A DNA stretch of 64,000 bases from Bosea sp. AS-1 (GTDB lineage: Bacteria; Pseudomonadota; Alphaproteobacteria; Rhizobiales; Beijerinckiaceae), in the NCBI RefSeq assembly GCF_002220095.1, contig NZ_CP022372.1, positions 716,501 to 780,500 on the forward strand, in the 5' to 3' direction. The notes beneath the pieces were generated by a model, which saw only the letters and a program-made list of their open reading frames with translations, was not told the origin of the DNA and did not search any database. The position numbers were made by a program, and so were the translations under genes. Shown here piece after piece: positions 35,001 to 43,109 of this stretch (position 1 is the stretch's first letter; each line of letters starts with the position of its first letter).

Positions 35001-37262
35001 GATGGCCGCGCCCTTGGGCACGATCGGCACGGTGACGGAGCGGGCGATGGCGCGCCCGCCCGGCTCGCCGACGCGCACCGTCATCTCGACTTCGAGCGGC
35101 CGGTTGGTCTCGGCCTGCTGGACGGGGTTCGAGATCGTCGCCTTGCCGGCGGTGTCGGTCGTGGTGCTCTCCTCGAACTCGGTCTGGACCGGCTCGAAGG
35201 CCTCGTCGGTGAGGCCGACCTGATAATCCTGGAAGCCGGGGATGGCGCTGGCGCCGGCGGCACGCAGCGTCATCGAGCCGGTGACGTCGAGCGCGGAGCC
35301 CGGCGCGCCGTAGAGATAGCGCGCATTGACGTCGAGCTCGGCCGGTTGCCCAGCCTGAAGGACAGGCGCCTTGGGCGACAGGGTGAGCTCGAGACGCTCG
35401 GGAACATAGTCTTCGACGAGGAAGGAGGTCTCGCCGATGGGCTGCCCCTTCGGGTCGGCATAGGCGAGGATGCGCCAGGTGCCGGTGGCGGCGCCAGAAA
35501 TGAGCTGGATCGAATGGGCGCGGCCGCCCGCGCCCTGGTCCTCGACCTGGCGGCGGCGATACTCGACGCCGTCGGGGCGCTTGACGACGATGGTCAGCGG
35601 CAGGCCGGTGACGGCAGCGCTCTTGGCGTCGCGCAGGAGCGAGGTGAGATAGACCGTCTCGCCCGAGCGGTAGACGCCGCGCTCGGTGTAGAGATAGGCG
35701 TCGAGCCCCGCGGGGGCGACGCGGCCCTTCACGCCGCGGTCGGAGAGGTCGAAGGCCGTCAGCTTCAGGTCGAGGAAACCGTAGTCTTCGCCGAGCGCTG
35801 CGGTGACGAGGCCCGGCGAATTGCCGCCCTCGCCCTTGGCCAGGCCGGCGTCGAAGCGGGCATAGCCGTTGGCGTCGGTCTTGGCCGTGCCGAGCACCTC
35901 GTTGTTGCGGGCGATCAGGCGCAGTTCGGCGTTCGGGATCGGCTTGGCGTCGGCGAGCGAGCGGGCGAGTACATGTACGCCGTCCGGTCCTGAGAAGGAG
36001 GTCAGGCCGAGATCGGAGACGACGAACCATTGCGTCGCGCGGGTGGTGCCGTCGTCATAAGAATCGCTGCTGTCGTCGTTTGCCGCCGGTGCGGCACCGC
36101 CCGAGGGCTTGGCGAACATGACGTAGACGCCGGGCTTCAGCGTGCCGACCGCCTCGACCACGGGGAAGGCGGTGACCACGTCCTTGTTGAGCTCGGGCTT
36201 CACGTCCATCGTGCCGGTCCAGACGCTCTGGCCCTTGTCGCTGGAGATTTGCTTGGCGGAATAGGAGCCGAGCTGGCTGAGGAAGTCCTCGGAATGGACC
36301 GAGTTGATCAGGTTGCGGTCGCCGATCCGCATCACCTCGAGATCGAGCTTATTGGTGTTGACCGAGACGACCGGAATGCCCTGCTGGCCGGTGCGCGGTA
36401 GCACGTAGTTCTTGCCGGTGAAGCGCACGGAGGGGGTGCGGTCGCGGACATAGATCTCGTAATCGGCGGATTTCAGCAGCGTCTCGTCGGGGATGGCCGA
36501 AGGCACGCCCTGGCGGATCACGATGGCGTAGCGCTCGCCATGGCGCAGGCCGTCGACGCAGATCTGGCGCTCCTCGCCGCTGACGGCGAAATCGCCCGAG
36601 CCGCCCGAGATCGCAACGTAAGGGGCGAAATCGACATTGCCGCGGGCGAGCGGCTCGGAGAATTCGAAGCAGGCGCGTGGGCTGGCGGCGTCGGAATCGA
36701 CCTGATTGGCAAGCAGGCGGAAGCCGCGCTTCTCGCGCAGGCTTTCATAAGCGCTTTGCAGCGAGGCGTTGGCGGCAAGGTCGAGGCTGAGGCGATAGGT
36801 CGTCAGCGCCGGGCGCCAGAGCTCGTATTTCTCGAAGGTTTGGGCCAGCACGCCGAGGGAGGAGGCCTCGTCGGTGCGGTTGGCGGCGCGCTGGTAGGCG
36901 AGATAGGCGGCCGTGATGGCGCGCTCGCGCAACTCCCAGCGCTCGCGATAATCGCGCGGTTCGATGCCGATGGTGGCGCGCGCCATCAGGCGCCAGGCGG
37001 CCGCATTGCTCGAATCGGCGACGACGGCGGCATTGGCCAGCGGCAGGGCGCCGCGCGCATCGCCGCGCCCGAGCACGATGTCGCCGGCCCGGACGAGATC
37101 GACGACCGAGCGGTTGCCGGCCGTGACCTCGCGCTTCAGCCGCTCCTCCAGCCTCTGCCCGTCGGCCGCGAGATCGTTGCGGACATAGGCCTTCTGGGCG
37201 AAGGCCGGTGCCGCCGCGAAGGTCAGGCAGAGCGCGAGCAGGAGGCGGGAAAGCAGGCTCAT
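32004..37262 (-). CDS. yfhM: Bacterial alpha-2-macroglobulin (YfhM-type) with thioester
   Basis: A 1752-residue periplasmic protease trap. A signal peptide (MSLLSRLLLALCLTFAAAPAFA) is followed by a long series of MG beta-sandwich domains, an MG2-type stretch (about 560-650) and the complement-like alpha/alpha toroid. The thioester motif CTEQ is present with Cys at residue 1298 (YPYGCTEQTVSRALPLL). The bait region is not identifiable by eye. Such proteins covalently trap attacking proteases while the partner PBP1C repairs peptidoglycan. Unlike E. coli YfhM no lipobox Cys is evident after the signal, so it may be soluble in the periplasm. Confidence 0.94.
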   Translation of the reverse strand: MSLLSRLLLALCLTFAAAPAFAQKAYVRNDLAADGQRLEERLKREVTAGNRSVVDLVRAGDIVLGRGDARGALPLANAAVVADSSNAAAWRLMARATIGIEPRDYRERWELRERAITAAYLAYQRAANRTDEASSLGVLAQTFEKYELWRPALTTYRLSLDLAANASLQSAYESLREKRGFRLLANQVDSDAASPRACFEFSEPLARGNVDFAPYVAISGGSGDFAVSGEERQICVDGLRHGERYAIVIRQGVPSAIPDETLLKSADYEIYVRDRTPSVRFTGKNYVLPRTGQQGIPVVSVNTNKLDLEVMRIGDRNLINSVHSEDFLSQLGSYSAKQISSDKGQSVWTGTMDVKPELNKDVVTAFPVVEAVGTLKPGVYVMFAKPSGGAAPAANDDSSDSYDDGTTRATQWFVVSDLGLTSFSGPDGVHVLARSLADAKPIPNAELRLIARNNEVLGTAKTDANGYARFDAGLAKGEGGNSPGLVTAALGEDYGFLDLKLTAFDLSDRGVKGRVAPAGLDAYLYTERGVYRSGETVYLTSLLRDAKSAAVTGLPLTIVVKRPDGVEYRRRQVEDQGAGGRAHSIQLISGAATGTWRILAYADPKGQPIGETSFLVEDYVPERLELTLSPKAPVLQAGQPAELDVNARYLYGAPGSALDVTGSMTLRAAGASAIPGFQDYQVGLTDEAFEPVQTEFEESTTTDTAGKATISNPVQQAETNRPLEVEMTVRVGEPGGRAIARSVTVPIVPKGAAIGVKQTFKDGELGNNQTATFDVIMATGDGKRIARPNVKWVLSKVRRNYQWFFKDGRWNYEGVTTTRRVSDGEVAVSATEPAKIAAPVQWGNYRLDVTSDGAEEAATAVSFSVGYESDKTADTPDVLDVALDKASYANGENLQLRLSPRFSGKATLAVISDKLADIRTIDIAEGGTTASIPVKSEWGASAYLVVLAHRPMDTAAKRLPGRAIGLAWFQIGKDERTLAVDLGAPKLVRPLSTLSLPVKLAGLKAGDKAFVTVAAVDVGILNLTRYESPDPSKFFFGQRQLGHDLRDLYGYLIDGMQGTRGTIRSGGDAAPQMDGEKPTQEPLARYSGVVKVGADGTAKIDFDLPAFNGTVRVMGVAWSAGRTGQASADVIVRDQIVAQATLPRFLAIGDQSRFHLQVDNVEGPAGAYTVDLDVKGPVLVAADATHRTVQLAAGAKTQMTIPVTAAGLGRAEFDVRVSGPNGIGTVQNLAVKVQPSAATLARRIVRAIPGNGGSITVSSDLTADLVPGSGQVSVSVSPFGSLDVPALLKALDRYPYGCTEQTVSRALPLLAVNQLASMENLALDDNADERVQKAIERVLARQGGNGSFGLWSVGGEDLWLDAFVTDFLTRARERKFDVPQVAFNMALDRLRNQVVNTGDINKEEAAGIAYALYVLARNGRPVMGDLRYLADNKLGDFATPLARAQIGAALSALGDRTRGRTAFGSALGLLQQASDDGLSRPDYGSRLRDGAGVLALIAESNGERADVSRAVSILDATRNSARYSYTSTQEQMWMVLAAQAMSKEAEGMSLTVDGTARKGAFYRTVSAEALDAKPLTIANPGAANAQAVITVAGIPTTPEPALNQGFGLERVIYTMKGERADPARLRQNERYVVTLTVSEGAPRFGRLLLVDPVPAGLEIENANLTEGASTAGLDWLKQEVAAVHTEARDDRFVAAFERSGSKNDKLAYTVAYIARAVSPGRYVAPAAVIEDMYRPDRFGRTGFGAVEISAAR

Positions 37263-37521
37263 CGTCGATCCTCTTCGTCGGCCGGAGGCCCCAGCATGGC
37301 TGGCGAAGGCTTCGGACCGATGACGGTGCTGAACGGCGGGCAGGCTACCACCGCGGGAATCGGGTGCAAGTCATGCGAGTGAAGGGTGCGCCGGTCCCTG
37401 CTGCCGGCCTATGCGTTCCGGTCCGATTTCCTTTGCCGCTTTCGATTGCCGCCTCACGGTTGCAGGGCGGCGCGTTCTGACGCTCAATGCCGCTGCTGTG
37501 CCTGCTCGAGAGGACGAGATC

Positions 37522-38946
37522 ATGCTGCCTGCCCGAGGAACCCGACTGCGAATCAAGCCTGCCGGCGCGGCCGCGCTCGGGCTGATGCTGCTGGCGGCTT
37601 CGCTTTCGGGAGCGGGGGCGCAGGCGCCGAATCCGCAGATGGTGGCAGCGCAGGCGCGCTTCGAGGCCCTGCCCGAGCCCGAGCGCAAGGCGATACAGAC
37701 CGATCTGATCTGGACGGGCCAGTTCAACGGCGCGGTCAGCGGCTCGTTCGGCCCGCTGACCTTCAAGGCGATCAATGCGCTGAAGGGCGGGCGCGGGCCG
37801 GCCGACGGCATCCTCGCCCCGACCGACCGGGCCGCGCTGGCGAAGGCCGCTCAGGCGGCGCGCGATGCGGCCGGCTTCCGGCTGATCGACGACGACAAGA
37901 CCGGCGTGCGCATCGGAATTCCCGGCAAGCTCCTGCCGAAGCGCGACGTGACGCCGTCCGGTGGAAGCCGTTGGCAGAGCGTCGACGAGAAGGTGACGCT
38001 CGACACCTCCGCCTCGCCGCCAGGCGACGATCTCGCGGCGCTGTTCGAAAAGGCGACCGCCGTCAATCCGAACAGCGCGCGCAAGATCACCTACAAGCTG
38101 CTGCGCCCGGATTTCTTCGTCGTCACCGGCGAGACGCCGACCGGACGATTCTATCGCCGGCTTTCGGCTGGGCCGCAGGGCCTGCGCGGCTTCTCGATCG
38201 GCTACGACAAGGCATTGGCGCCGACCGTCGACAAGCTCGTCATCGCGATTGCCGCGAGCTTCGAGCCCTTCCCGACGGGGCCGGCTCCGGTGACCGGGGC
38301 ACCCGTGGCGAGCGCGGCCGGGCCGGCTTCCGCTCCGCCGCTGACGCAGCCCGCGGCGCGCAGCAACGAACGCTACGGTGTCGCGATCCTGCTTTCCGAC
38401 AAGGTCGCGCTCAGCGCCGCCGCCGCCGTGGATGGTTGCCGTACCCTGCGAGCTGGCAATCGGACAGCCAGGCCGCGGGCCAAGGATGCGAGCGGGCTCA
38501 TCCTGCTCGACCTCGATGGGGCAGGGGCGGCCAAGCTCCCTGCCCTGGCCGGGCAGGCGCCGGGCGCCGGCGATGCGCTGGTGCTGGTTGCGTTTGGGGA
38601 CGATGCCGGCAAGCGCGCCGCCCTCGCCTTGCCGGGACAGCTTGCGCGCCCGGCTTCCGGCGCCACGGTCACGGCGCCGCTGCAGCCCGGCCAGGCCGGT
38701 AGCCCGGCCTTCGACCGGCAGGGTCGGCTCGTCGGGCTGGTCACCGCCAATCCGTCCGACAAGCAGCTCGTCGCCGGCATTGCGCCGCAGCGTGCCTATG
38801 CGCTGGCGGATGTGGCCGCGATCCAGGGCGTGCTGAGCCAGGCTGGGCTGTCGCTGCCGCCTGCTGCGGCCGGGGCCGAACTGAGCACCGGCGCCGTGGT
38901 GGAGAAGGCCTCGGGCGCGGTGCTGCCCCTCGTCTGCGGCATCTAA
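37522..38946 (+). CDS. Secreted peptidoglycan-binding protein with inactive trypsin-like domain
   Basis: A 474-residue exported protein. The ATG at 37522 is preceded by GAGAGGA; a signal peptide covers about 1-34. Residues 50-115 look like a PG_binding_1 domain (IQTDLIWTGQFNGAVSGSFG, then TFKAINALKG). Residues 125-250 are an uncharacterised domain (VRIGIPGKLLPKRDVT, FYRRLSAGPQGLRGFSIGYDK). Residues 280-440 align by eye with trypsin-like folds, but the three catalytic positions read Ala301 for His (LSAAAAVDGC), Gly325 for Asp (DASGLILLDLD) and Ala392 for Ser (GQAGSPAFDRQG). It is therefore probably a pseudo-protease. Two Cys (306, 472) could pair. It is divergent from yfhM/pbpC across 259 bp, in which I see no other feature. 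Confidence 0.75.
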   Translation: MLPARGTRLRIKPAGAAALGLMLLAASLSGAGAQAPNPQMVAAQARFEALPEPERKAIQTDLIWTGQFNGAVSGSFGPLTFKAINALKGGRGPADGILAPTDRAALAKAAQAARDAAGFRLIDDDKTGVRIGIPGKLLPKRDVTPSGGSRWQSVDEKVTLDTSASPPGDDLAALFEKATAVNPNSARKITYKLLRPDFFVVTGETPTGRFYRRLSAGPQGLRGFSIGYDKALAPTVDKLVIAIAASFEPFPTGPAPVTGAPVASAAGPASAPPLTQPAARSNERYGVAILLSDKVALSAAAAVDGCRTLRAGNRTARPRAKDASGLILLDLDGAGAAKLPALAGQAPGAGDALVLVAFGDDAGKRAALALPGQLARPASGATVTAPLQPGQAGSPAFDRQGRLVGLVTANPSDKQLVAGIAPQRAYALADVAAIQGVLSQAGLSLPPAAAGAELSTGAVVEKASGAVLPLVCGI

Positions 38947-39043
38947 CCTCCGCCGAAATGAGCGGTTGTCATGGGTCGTCCGATCGGCTGAGATGACCGC
39001 GTTACTGAAGAGCGCCCCGCCACGGGTGAGGAGCGCTCATTTC

Positions 39044-39057
39044 CTAAAACGATTTAG
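39044..39057. promoter_or_regulatory. Small dyad before the tctC-like gene
   Basis: CTAAA-ACGA-TTTAG, a 5-bp inverted repeat, lies just ahead of the GGAGGA ribosome binding site (39059-39064). It could be an operator or part of the leader; support is only its symmetry in GC-rich DNA. Confidence 0.2.
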
Positions 39058-39073
39058 CGGAGGAACATTGGAT

Positions 39074-40063
39074 ATGACGGGCATCGACAGACGTAGTGTG
39101 CTCAAAGGCGCTGCGGTGGGGGCCGCCGGCCTGATCGCCGCGCCTGCCATCGCGCAAGCGAACTATCCCTCGCGGCCGCTGACCATGATCTGCCCCTGGG
39201 GCGCGGGCGGAGGCACCGATGCGACGGCCCGCATCGTCGCGCAGCTTCTCGAAAAGGACCTCGGCCAGCCGGTCAATGTCGTGAACCGCACTGGCGGCTC
39301 GGGCGTCGTCGGCCATTCGGCGATCGCGACTGCGGCGCCGGACGGCTACAATATCGGCATGCTGACGGTCGAGATCGCCATGATGCACCATCAGGGCCTG
39401 ACCGAGCTGACGCCAGCGAGCTATCTGCCGCTCGCGCTGATGAACGAAGATCCTCCGGGCGTGCAGGTCTCAACCTCCGGTCCCTACAAGGACATCAAGG
39501 CGCTGGCCGAAGCGATCAAGGCGGCTCCTCCCGGCAAGCTCAAGGCCTCGGGTACCGGTCAGGGCGGCATCTGGCATCTTGCGCTGATCGGCTGGCTCGT
39601 CGCCATGGGGCTGAAGCCCGACCATGTCGCCTGGGTGCCGTCGAACGGCGCGGCTCCGGGCATGCAGGATCTGGCCGCGGGCGGCATCGACATCGTCACC
39701 TGCTCGGTGCCGGAAGCGCGCGCGATGATCGACGCCGGCAAGGCGAAGTCGCTGGCGATCATGGCGAGCGAGCGCAACCCGCAGTTCAAGGACGTGCCGA
39801 CGCTGAACGAGACGCTTGGCATCAACTACTCGATCGGCGCCTGGCGCGGCATCGGCGCGCCCAAGAACCTGCCGCCCGAGATCGCGGCCAAGCTGACTGC
39901 AGCGCTGAAGAAGGCGTTCGATTCGAAGGACTACAAGGACTTCATGAACTCGCGCGGCTTCGGCATGAAGTTCGCGGATGGGCCGGGCTTCGCGTCCTTC
40001 ATGGCCGAGAGCGACAAGTCGATGGCCAGTGCGATGAAAGCCGCCGGGCTGGCCAAGGGCTGA
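39074..40063 (+). CDS. Tripartite tricarboxylate transporter substrate-binding protein (TctC/Bug family)
   Basis: A 329-residue periplasmic receptor. The N terminus DRRSVLKGAAVGAAGLIAAP has a twin-arginine-type signal. The mature part shows the Bug-family pattern: YPSRPLTMICPWGAGGGTDATARIVAQLLEKDLGQPVNVVNRTGG, and the later GTGQGGIWHLALIGWL and VPTLNETLGI. It captures a carboxylate (citrate, tartrate or similar; unknown here) for the TctAB membrane pair. ATG 39074 is favoured by GGAGGA 9 nt upstream. A terminator-like hairpin separates it from tctB. Confidence 0.92.
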   Translation: MTGIDRRSVLKGAAVGAAGLIAAPAIAQANYPSRPLTMICPWGAGGGTDATARIVAQLLEKDLGQPVNVVNRTGGSGVVGHSAIATAAPDGYNIGMLTVEIAMMHHQGLTELTPASYLPLALMNEDPPGVQVSTSGPYKDIKALAEAIKAAPPGKLKASGTGQGGIWHLALIGWLVAMGLKPDHVAWVPSNGAAPGMQDLAAGGIDIVTCSVPEARAMIDAGKAKSLAIMASERNPQFKDVPTLNETLGINYSIGAWRGIGAPKNLPPEIAAKLTAALKKAFDSKDYKDFMNSRGFGMKFADGPGFASFMAESDKSMASAMKAAGLAKG

Positions 40064-40078
40064 CGGCATCCGATCGCG

Positions 40079-40107
40079 ACGCCGGGAGCGAAAGCTCCCG
40101 GCGTTTT
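40079..40107 (+). terminator. Intrinsic terminator or attenuator between the tctC- and tctB-like genes
   Basis: ACGCCGGGAGC-GAAA-GCTCCCGGCGT is a perfect 11-bp stem with a GNRA loop followed by TTT, then CGT. It lies 15 bp after the receptor gene. It probably ends most transcripts there, making receptor mRNA exceed that of the membrane subunits. Confidence 0.85.
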
Positions 40108-40145
40108 CGTCTCGACGCTCACCGAACATCCAGGGAGGTTGCCCC

Positions 40146-40637
40146 GTGCAACTGTCCGACCGCATTTCCGGCTCCGTCATTGCCGCATTGGGAGCCACTG
40201 CCTTCATCTATGGCTCGAAGCTGCCGCCGGTTCCCGGCCAGCAGGTCGGGCCCTCCGCCTTTCCGATGGTCATCGGCGCCGGTCTGGTGATCTGCGGCGC
40301 AGCGATCATCTTCGGCATCGGGCGCCATTTCGAGGAGGTCGCCGAGGCTGACGTCGTCACTCATTCGGCGCCCGAGACGCTCGAGCCGGTGGCGCCTTGG
40401 CGCAACTGGCTCGCCCTGCTGCCGCCGGCCCTGCTCGCCTTCTACGCGCTCGTCTCCGAGACGCTCGGCTTCCTGCCGACGGCGGCGATCATGGTGCTGA
40501 TCTGCAGCCTCGCCTTCGGCGCCAGGCCGAAGCTCGCCGTGCCGCTGGCGATCATCGCGCCCTTCGCGATCAACCTGATCTTCCTGAAGCTGCTGCGCGT
40601 GCCTCTGCCGGGCGGCATCCTGCCGTTCCCGTGGTGA
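40146..40637 (+). CDS. Tripartite tricarboxylate transporter small membrane subunit (TctB)
   Basis: A 163-residue protein with four predicted membrane segments: ISGSVIAALGATAFIYGSKL, FPMVIGAGLVICGAAIIFGI, WLALLPPALLAFYALVSETLG, and the final pair LPTAAIMVLICSLAF / VPLAIIAPFAINLIFLKLL. GPSAFPMVIGAGL is the TctB-type motif. The start is GTG at 40146 with GGGAGG about 8 nt upstream. It lies 10 bp before tctA and has no function alone. Confidence 0.9.
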   Translation: MQLSDRISGSVIAALGATAFIYGSKLPPVPGQQVGPSAFPMVIGAGLVICGAAIIFGIGRHFEEVAEADVVTHSAPETLEPVAPWRNWLALLPPALLAFYALVSETLGFLPTAAIMVLICSLAFGARPKLAVPLAIIAPFAINLIFLKLLRVPLPGGILPFPW

Positions 40638-40647
40638 GGGCTCGACC

Positions 40648-42153
40648 ATGCTGAACACGGTCATCCACGCTTTCGGGCTGGTTTTCCAATTCGATGTGAT
40701 GGTCGCCATTGTCGCGTCCGCCTTCTACGGGCTGACGGTCGGCGCGCTGCCGGGCCTCTCGGCCACGATGGCGACGGCGCTGCTCGTGCCGGTCACCTTT
40801 TACCTCTCGCCGATCGCGGCGATCGCGACGATCATCACGGCCTCGGCGATGGCGATCTTCTCCGGCGACATTCCAGGCTGCCTGCTGCGCATCCCTGGCA
40901 CGCCGGCCTCGGCTGCCTATACGGATGAAGCCTATGCGATGACGCGCAAGGGCCAGGCGGAGACGGCGCTCGGCATCTGCCTCTGGTTCTCGGCGCTCGG
41001 CGGCATCGCCGGCACGCTCTCGCTGATGCTGATTGCGCCATTGCTCGCCGAGATGGCGCTGTCCTTCTCGACCTATGAGAATTTCTGGCTCGCCATGCTC
41101 GGCCTGATGTGCTCGACGCTGGTGGCGCGCTCCTCGCCGATCAAGGCGATCGCGGCGATGCTGCTCGGCCTGCTGATCACCTGCATCGGCATCGACAATC
41201 CCGGTGGCGTGCCGCGCTTCACCTTTGGCTCGACCGATCTGCTCGGCGGCATCGAGGTGATTCCGGCGCTGGTCGGCGTCTTCGCGCTGGCCGAGGTGAT
41301 GCGCTCGTTGACCGAGCGCGACCCGCCGAAGATCGAGAACCGGCGCCTCGGCTCGATCCTCAAGGGCCAGTGGCAGCTCACCAAGGAATATCCGAAGCAG
41401 CAGACGCGCGGGAACATCGTCGGCATCATCATCGGCGTGTTGCCCGGCGCCGGCGCCGATATGGCGGCCTGGGTCAGCTACGCCATGGCCAAGCGCTTCT
41501 CGAAGACGCCGGAGAAGTTCGGCACCGGTCATCCGGAAGGGCTGATCGAGGCCGGCGCGTCCAACAACGCCTCGCTCGCCTCGGGCTGGGTGCCAGCGCT
41601 GCTCTTCGGCATTCCCGGCGATACGATCACGGCCATCGCCATCGGCGTGCTCTACATGAAGGGACTGAATCCCGGGCCGACGCTGTTCACCACGCAGGCT
41701 GAGAGCATGTACGCGCTCTACATCATCTTCATCCTCGGCAATATCATCATGATCCCCTTCGGCATCATCATGATCCGGCTGGCGAGCCGTGTCGTCGGGG
41801 CGCCGCGCGCGGCGGTGATGCCGGTGATCATGATCTTCTGCGCAGTGGGGGCCTTCGCCACGGCAGGTAACAACCTGTTCGCGGTCTGGTGCGTCGCGAT
41901 CTTCGGCCTGATCGGCTTTGTGATGGAGAAGAACGGCTATCCGGTCGCGGCGATGGTGCTCGGCATCGTCATGGGCACGATGGTGGAGCAGAACTTCGTG
42001 ACGTCGCTGATCAAGTCGGACGGCTCGGTGCTGCCCTTCTTCGAGCGTCCCGTGTCCTCGGTACTGGCGGCGATGACCTTCGCGGCGCTGCTCTGGCCGG
42101 TGTTCTCCTGGACGCGCGACTGGCTCAGGGGCCGCAGGGCGGTGGCGGCCTGA
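40648..42153 (+). CDS. Tripartite tricarboxylate transporter large membrane subunit (TctA)
   Basis: A 501-residue protein with about 11-12 membrane segments. It has the two inverted-repeat signatures of TctA: FYGLTVGALPGLSATMATALLVPVTF near the N terminus and GIIIGVLPGAGADMAAWVSYAMAKR with FGTGHPEGLIEAGASNNAS in the middle. It forms the ion-coupled translocation channel with TctB. Its 3' end faces the enoyl-CoA hydratase gene with a 9-bp gap. Confidence 0.94.
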   Translation: MLNTVIHAFGLVFQFDVMVAIVASAFYGLTVGALPGLSATMATALLVPVTFYLSPIAAIATIITASAMAIFSGDIPGCLLRIPGTPASAAYTDEAYAMTRKGQAETALGICLWFSALGGIAGTLSLMLIAPLLAEMALSFSTYENFWLAMLGLMCSTLVARSSPIKAIAAMLLGLLITCIGIDNPGGVPRFTFGSTDLLGGIEVIPALVGVFALAEVMRSLTERDPPKIENRRLGSILKGQWQLTKEYPKQQTRGNIVGIIIGVLPGAGADMAAWVSYAMAKRFSKTPEKFGTGHPEGLIEAGASNNASLASGWVPALLFGIPGDTITAIAIGVLYMKGLNPGPTLFTTQAESMYALYIIFILGNIIMIPFGIIMIRLASRVVGAPRAAVMPVIMIFCAVGAFATAGNNLFAVWCVAIFGLIGFVMEKNGYPVAAMVLGIVMGTMVEQNFVTSLIKSDGSVLPFFERPVSSVLAAMTFAALLWPVFSWTRDWLRGRRAVAA

Positions 42154-42162
42154 GGGTCGCCA

Positions 42163-42912
42163 CTACTTCTTGAGGAAGGCCGCGAAGGCGGCCATGGCCT
42201 CGGCCGAGCGCAGGCGCTGGCCGAAATGGTCGGCCTCGATGGCGATGGTCTCGGCCACCGCCTCGGCGGTGCCGCGCTTCAGCAGCATCTTGGTCAAGGC
42301 GACGGATTGCGGCGGCAGGGCCGCCAGCGCCTTCGCCTTGGCGAGCGCGTGCTCCAGCGCCGTGCCTTCCGTCACCACGGCGTTGAGAAGTCCGGCCCGA
42401 GCCGCCGTCGCGGCGTCGAAGACCTCGCCCAGCATCAGCAGCTCCGCCGCCCTCTTGCCTCCGGCGACGAGCGGCAGGAGATAGCTGGAGCCGCCTTCGG
42501 GCGAGAGGCCGAGCGCGACGAAGGGCAGGCGGAAGCTCGCGGTTGCGCCCGCGAAGGCGAGGTCGCAATGCAGCAGCATCGTCGTACCGATCCCGACGGC
42601 GAAACCCTCGACGGCCGCGACGATCGGCTTCTTCGCCGTCGAGATCGCGTTCAGGAAATCGATGGCGACGCGCGCGCCTTCGCCGGTCGCGGCCGCGGCG
42701 GCGAAATCCTTGATGTCGTTGCCGCTGGTGAAACAGCCGCCGGCTCCGGTCAGCAGGATCGCGCGGATGCTGTCGTCGGCCTCCGCTCCGGCGATGGCCT
42801 CGATCAGCCCGGTATAGCTCGCGCGGTCGAGCGCGTTCTTGCGATCCGGCCGGTTCATCGTGATCTGCACGACGCCCGCCGCGACGATCTCGCTCAACAC
42901 GCTTTCGCTCAT
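42163..42912 (-). CDS. Enoyl-CoA hydratase/isomerase family protein
   Basis: A 249-residue crotonase-fold enzyme. The oxyanion-hole segments [19 protein letters not shown] and [24 protein letters not shown] are present. The active-site loop [15 protein letters not shown] has one Glu and is closest to PaaG-like isomerases/hydratases. It may act in fatty or aromatic acid beta-oxidation; the exact substrate is unknown. It stands alone, convergent with tctA and divergent from the DUF808 gene. Confidence 0.88.
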   Translation of the reverse strand: MSESVLSEIVAAGVVQITMNRPDRKNALDRASYTGLIEAIAGAEADDSIRAILLTGAGGCFTSGNDIKDFAAAAATGEGARVAIDFLNAISTAKKPIVAAVEGFAVGIGTTMLLHCDLAFAGATASFRLPFVALGLSPEGGSSYLLPLVAGGKRAAELLMLGEVFDAATAARAGLLNAVVTEGTALEHALAKAKALAALPPQSVALTKMLLKRGTAEAVAETIAIEADHFGQRLRSAEAMAAFAAFLKK

Positions 42913-43109
42913 CTCGGTCCGCCCTTTCGGAAACTGGCCTGTGGGGATGGCATGCGGTTTCGCCGAGGGTCAAGCGAGGGCGGATTCGCCTTTCGTCAGG
43001 CCGCGCTTCCAAGGCAGGTCAATGTCATATGGGTAAACGCCTGGCTTGAGAGATTGCGTGGTGCGCGCGAGCTCTTATCTTGCCGACGGCGCAACCAGAG
43101 GAGAATGGC

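Noticed and set aside
31935..35993. A 1352-codon open frame antisense to yfhM
   Set aside because: Same reasoning: compositionally a shadow of the alpha-2-macroglobulin gene, with no domain or signal.
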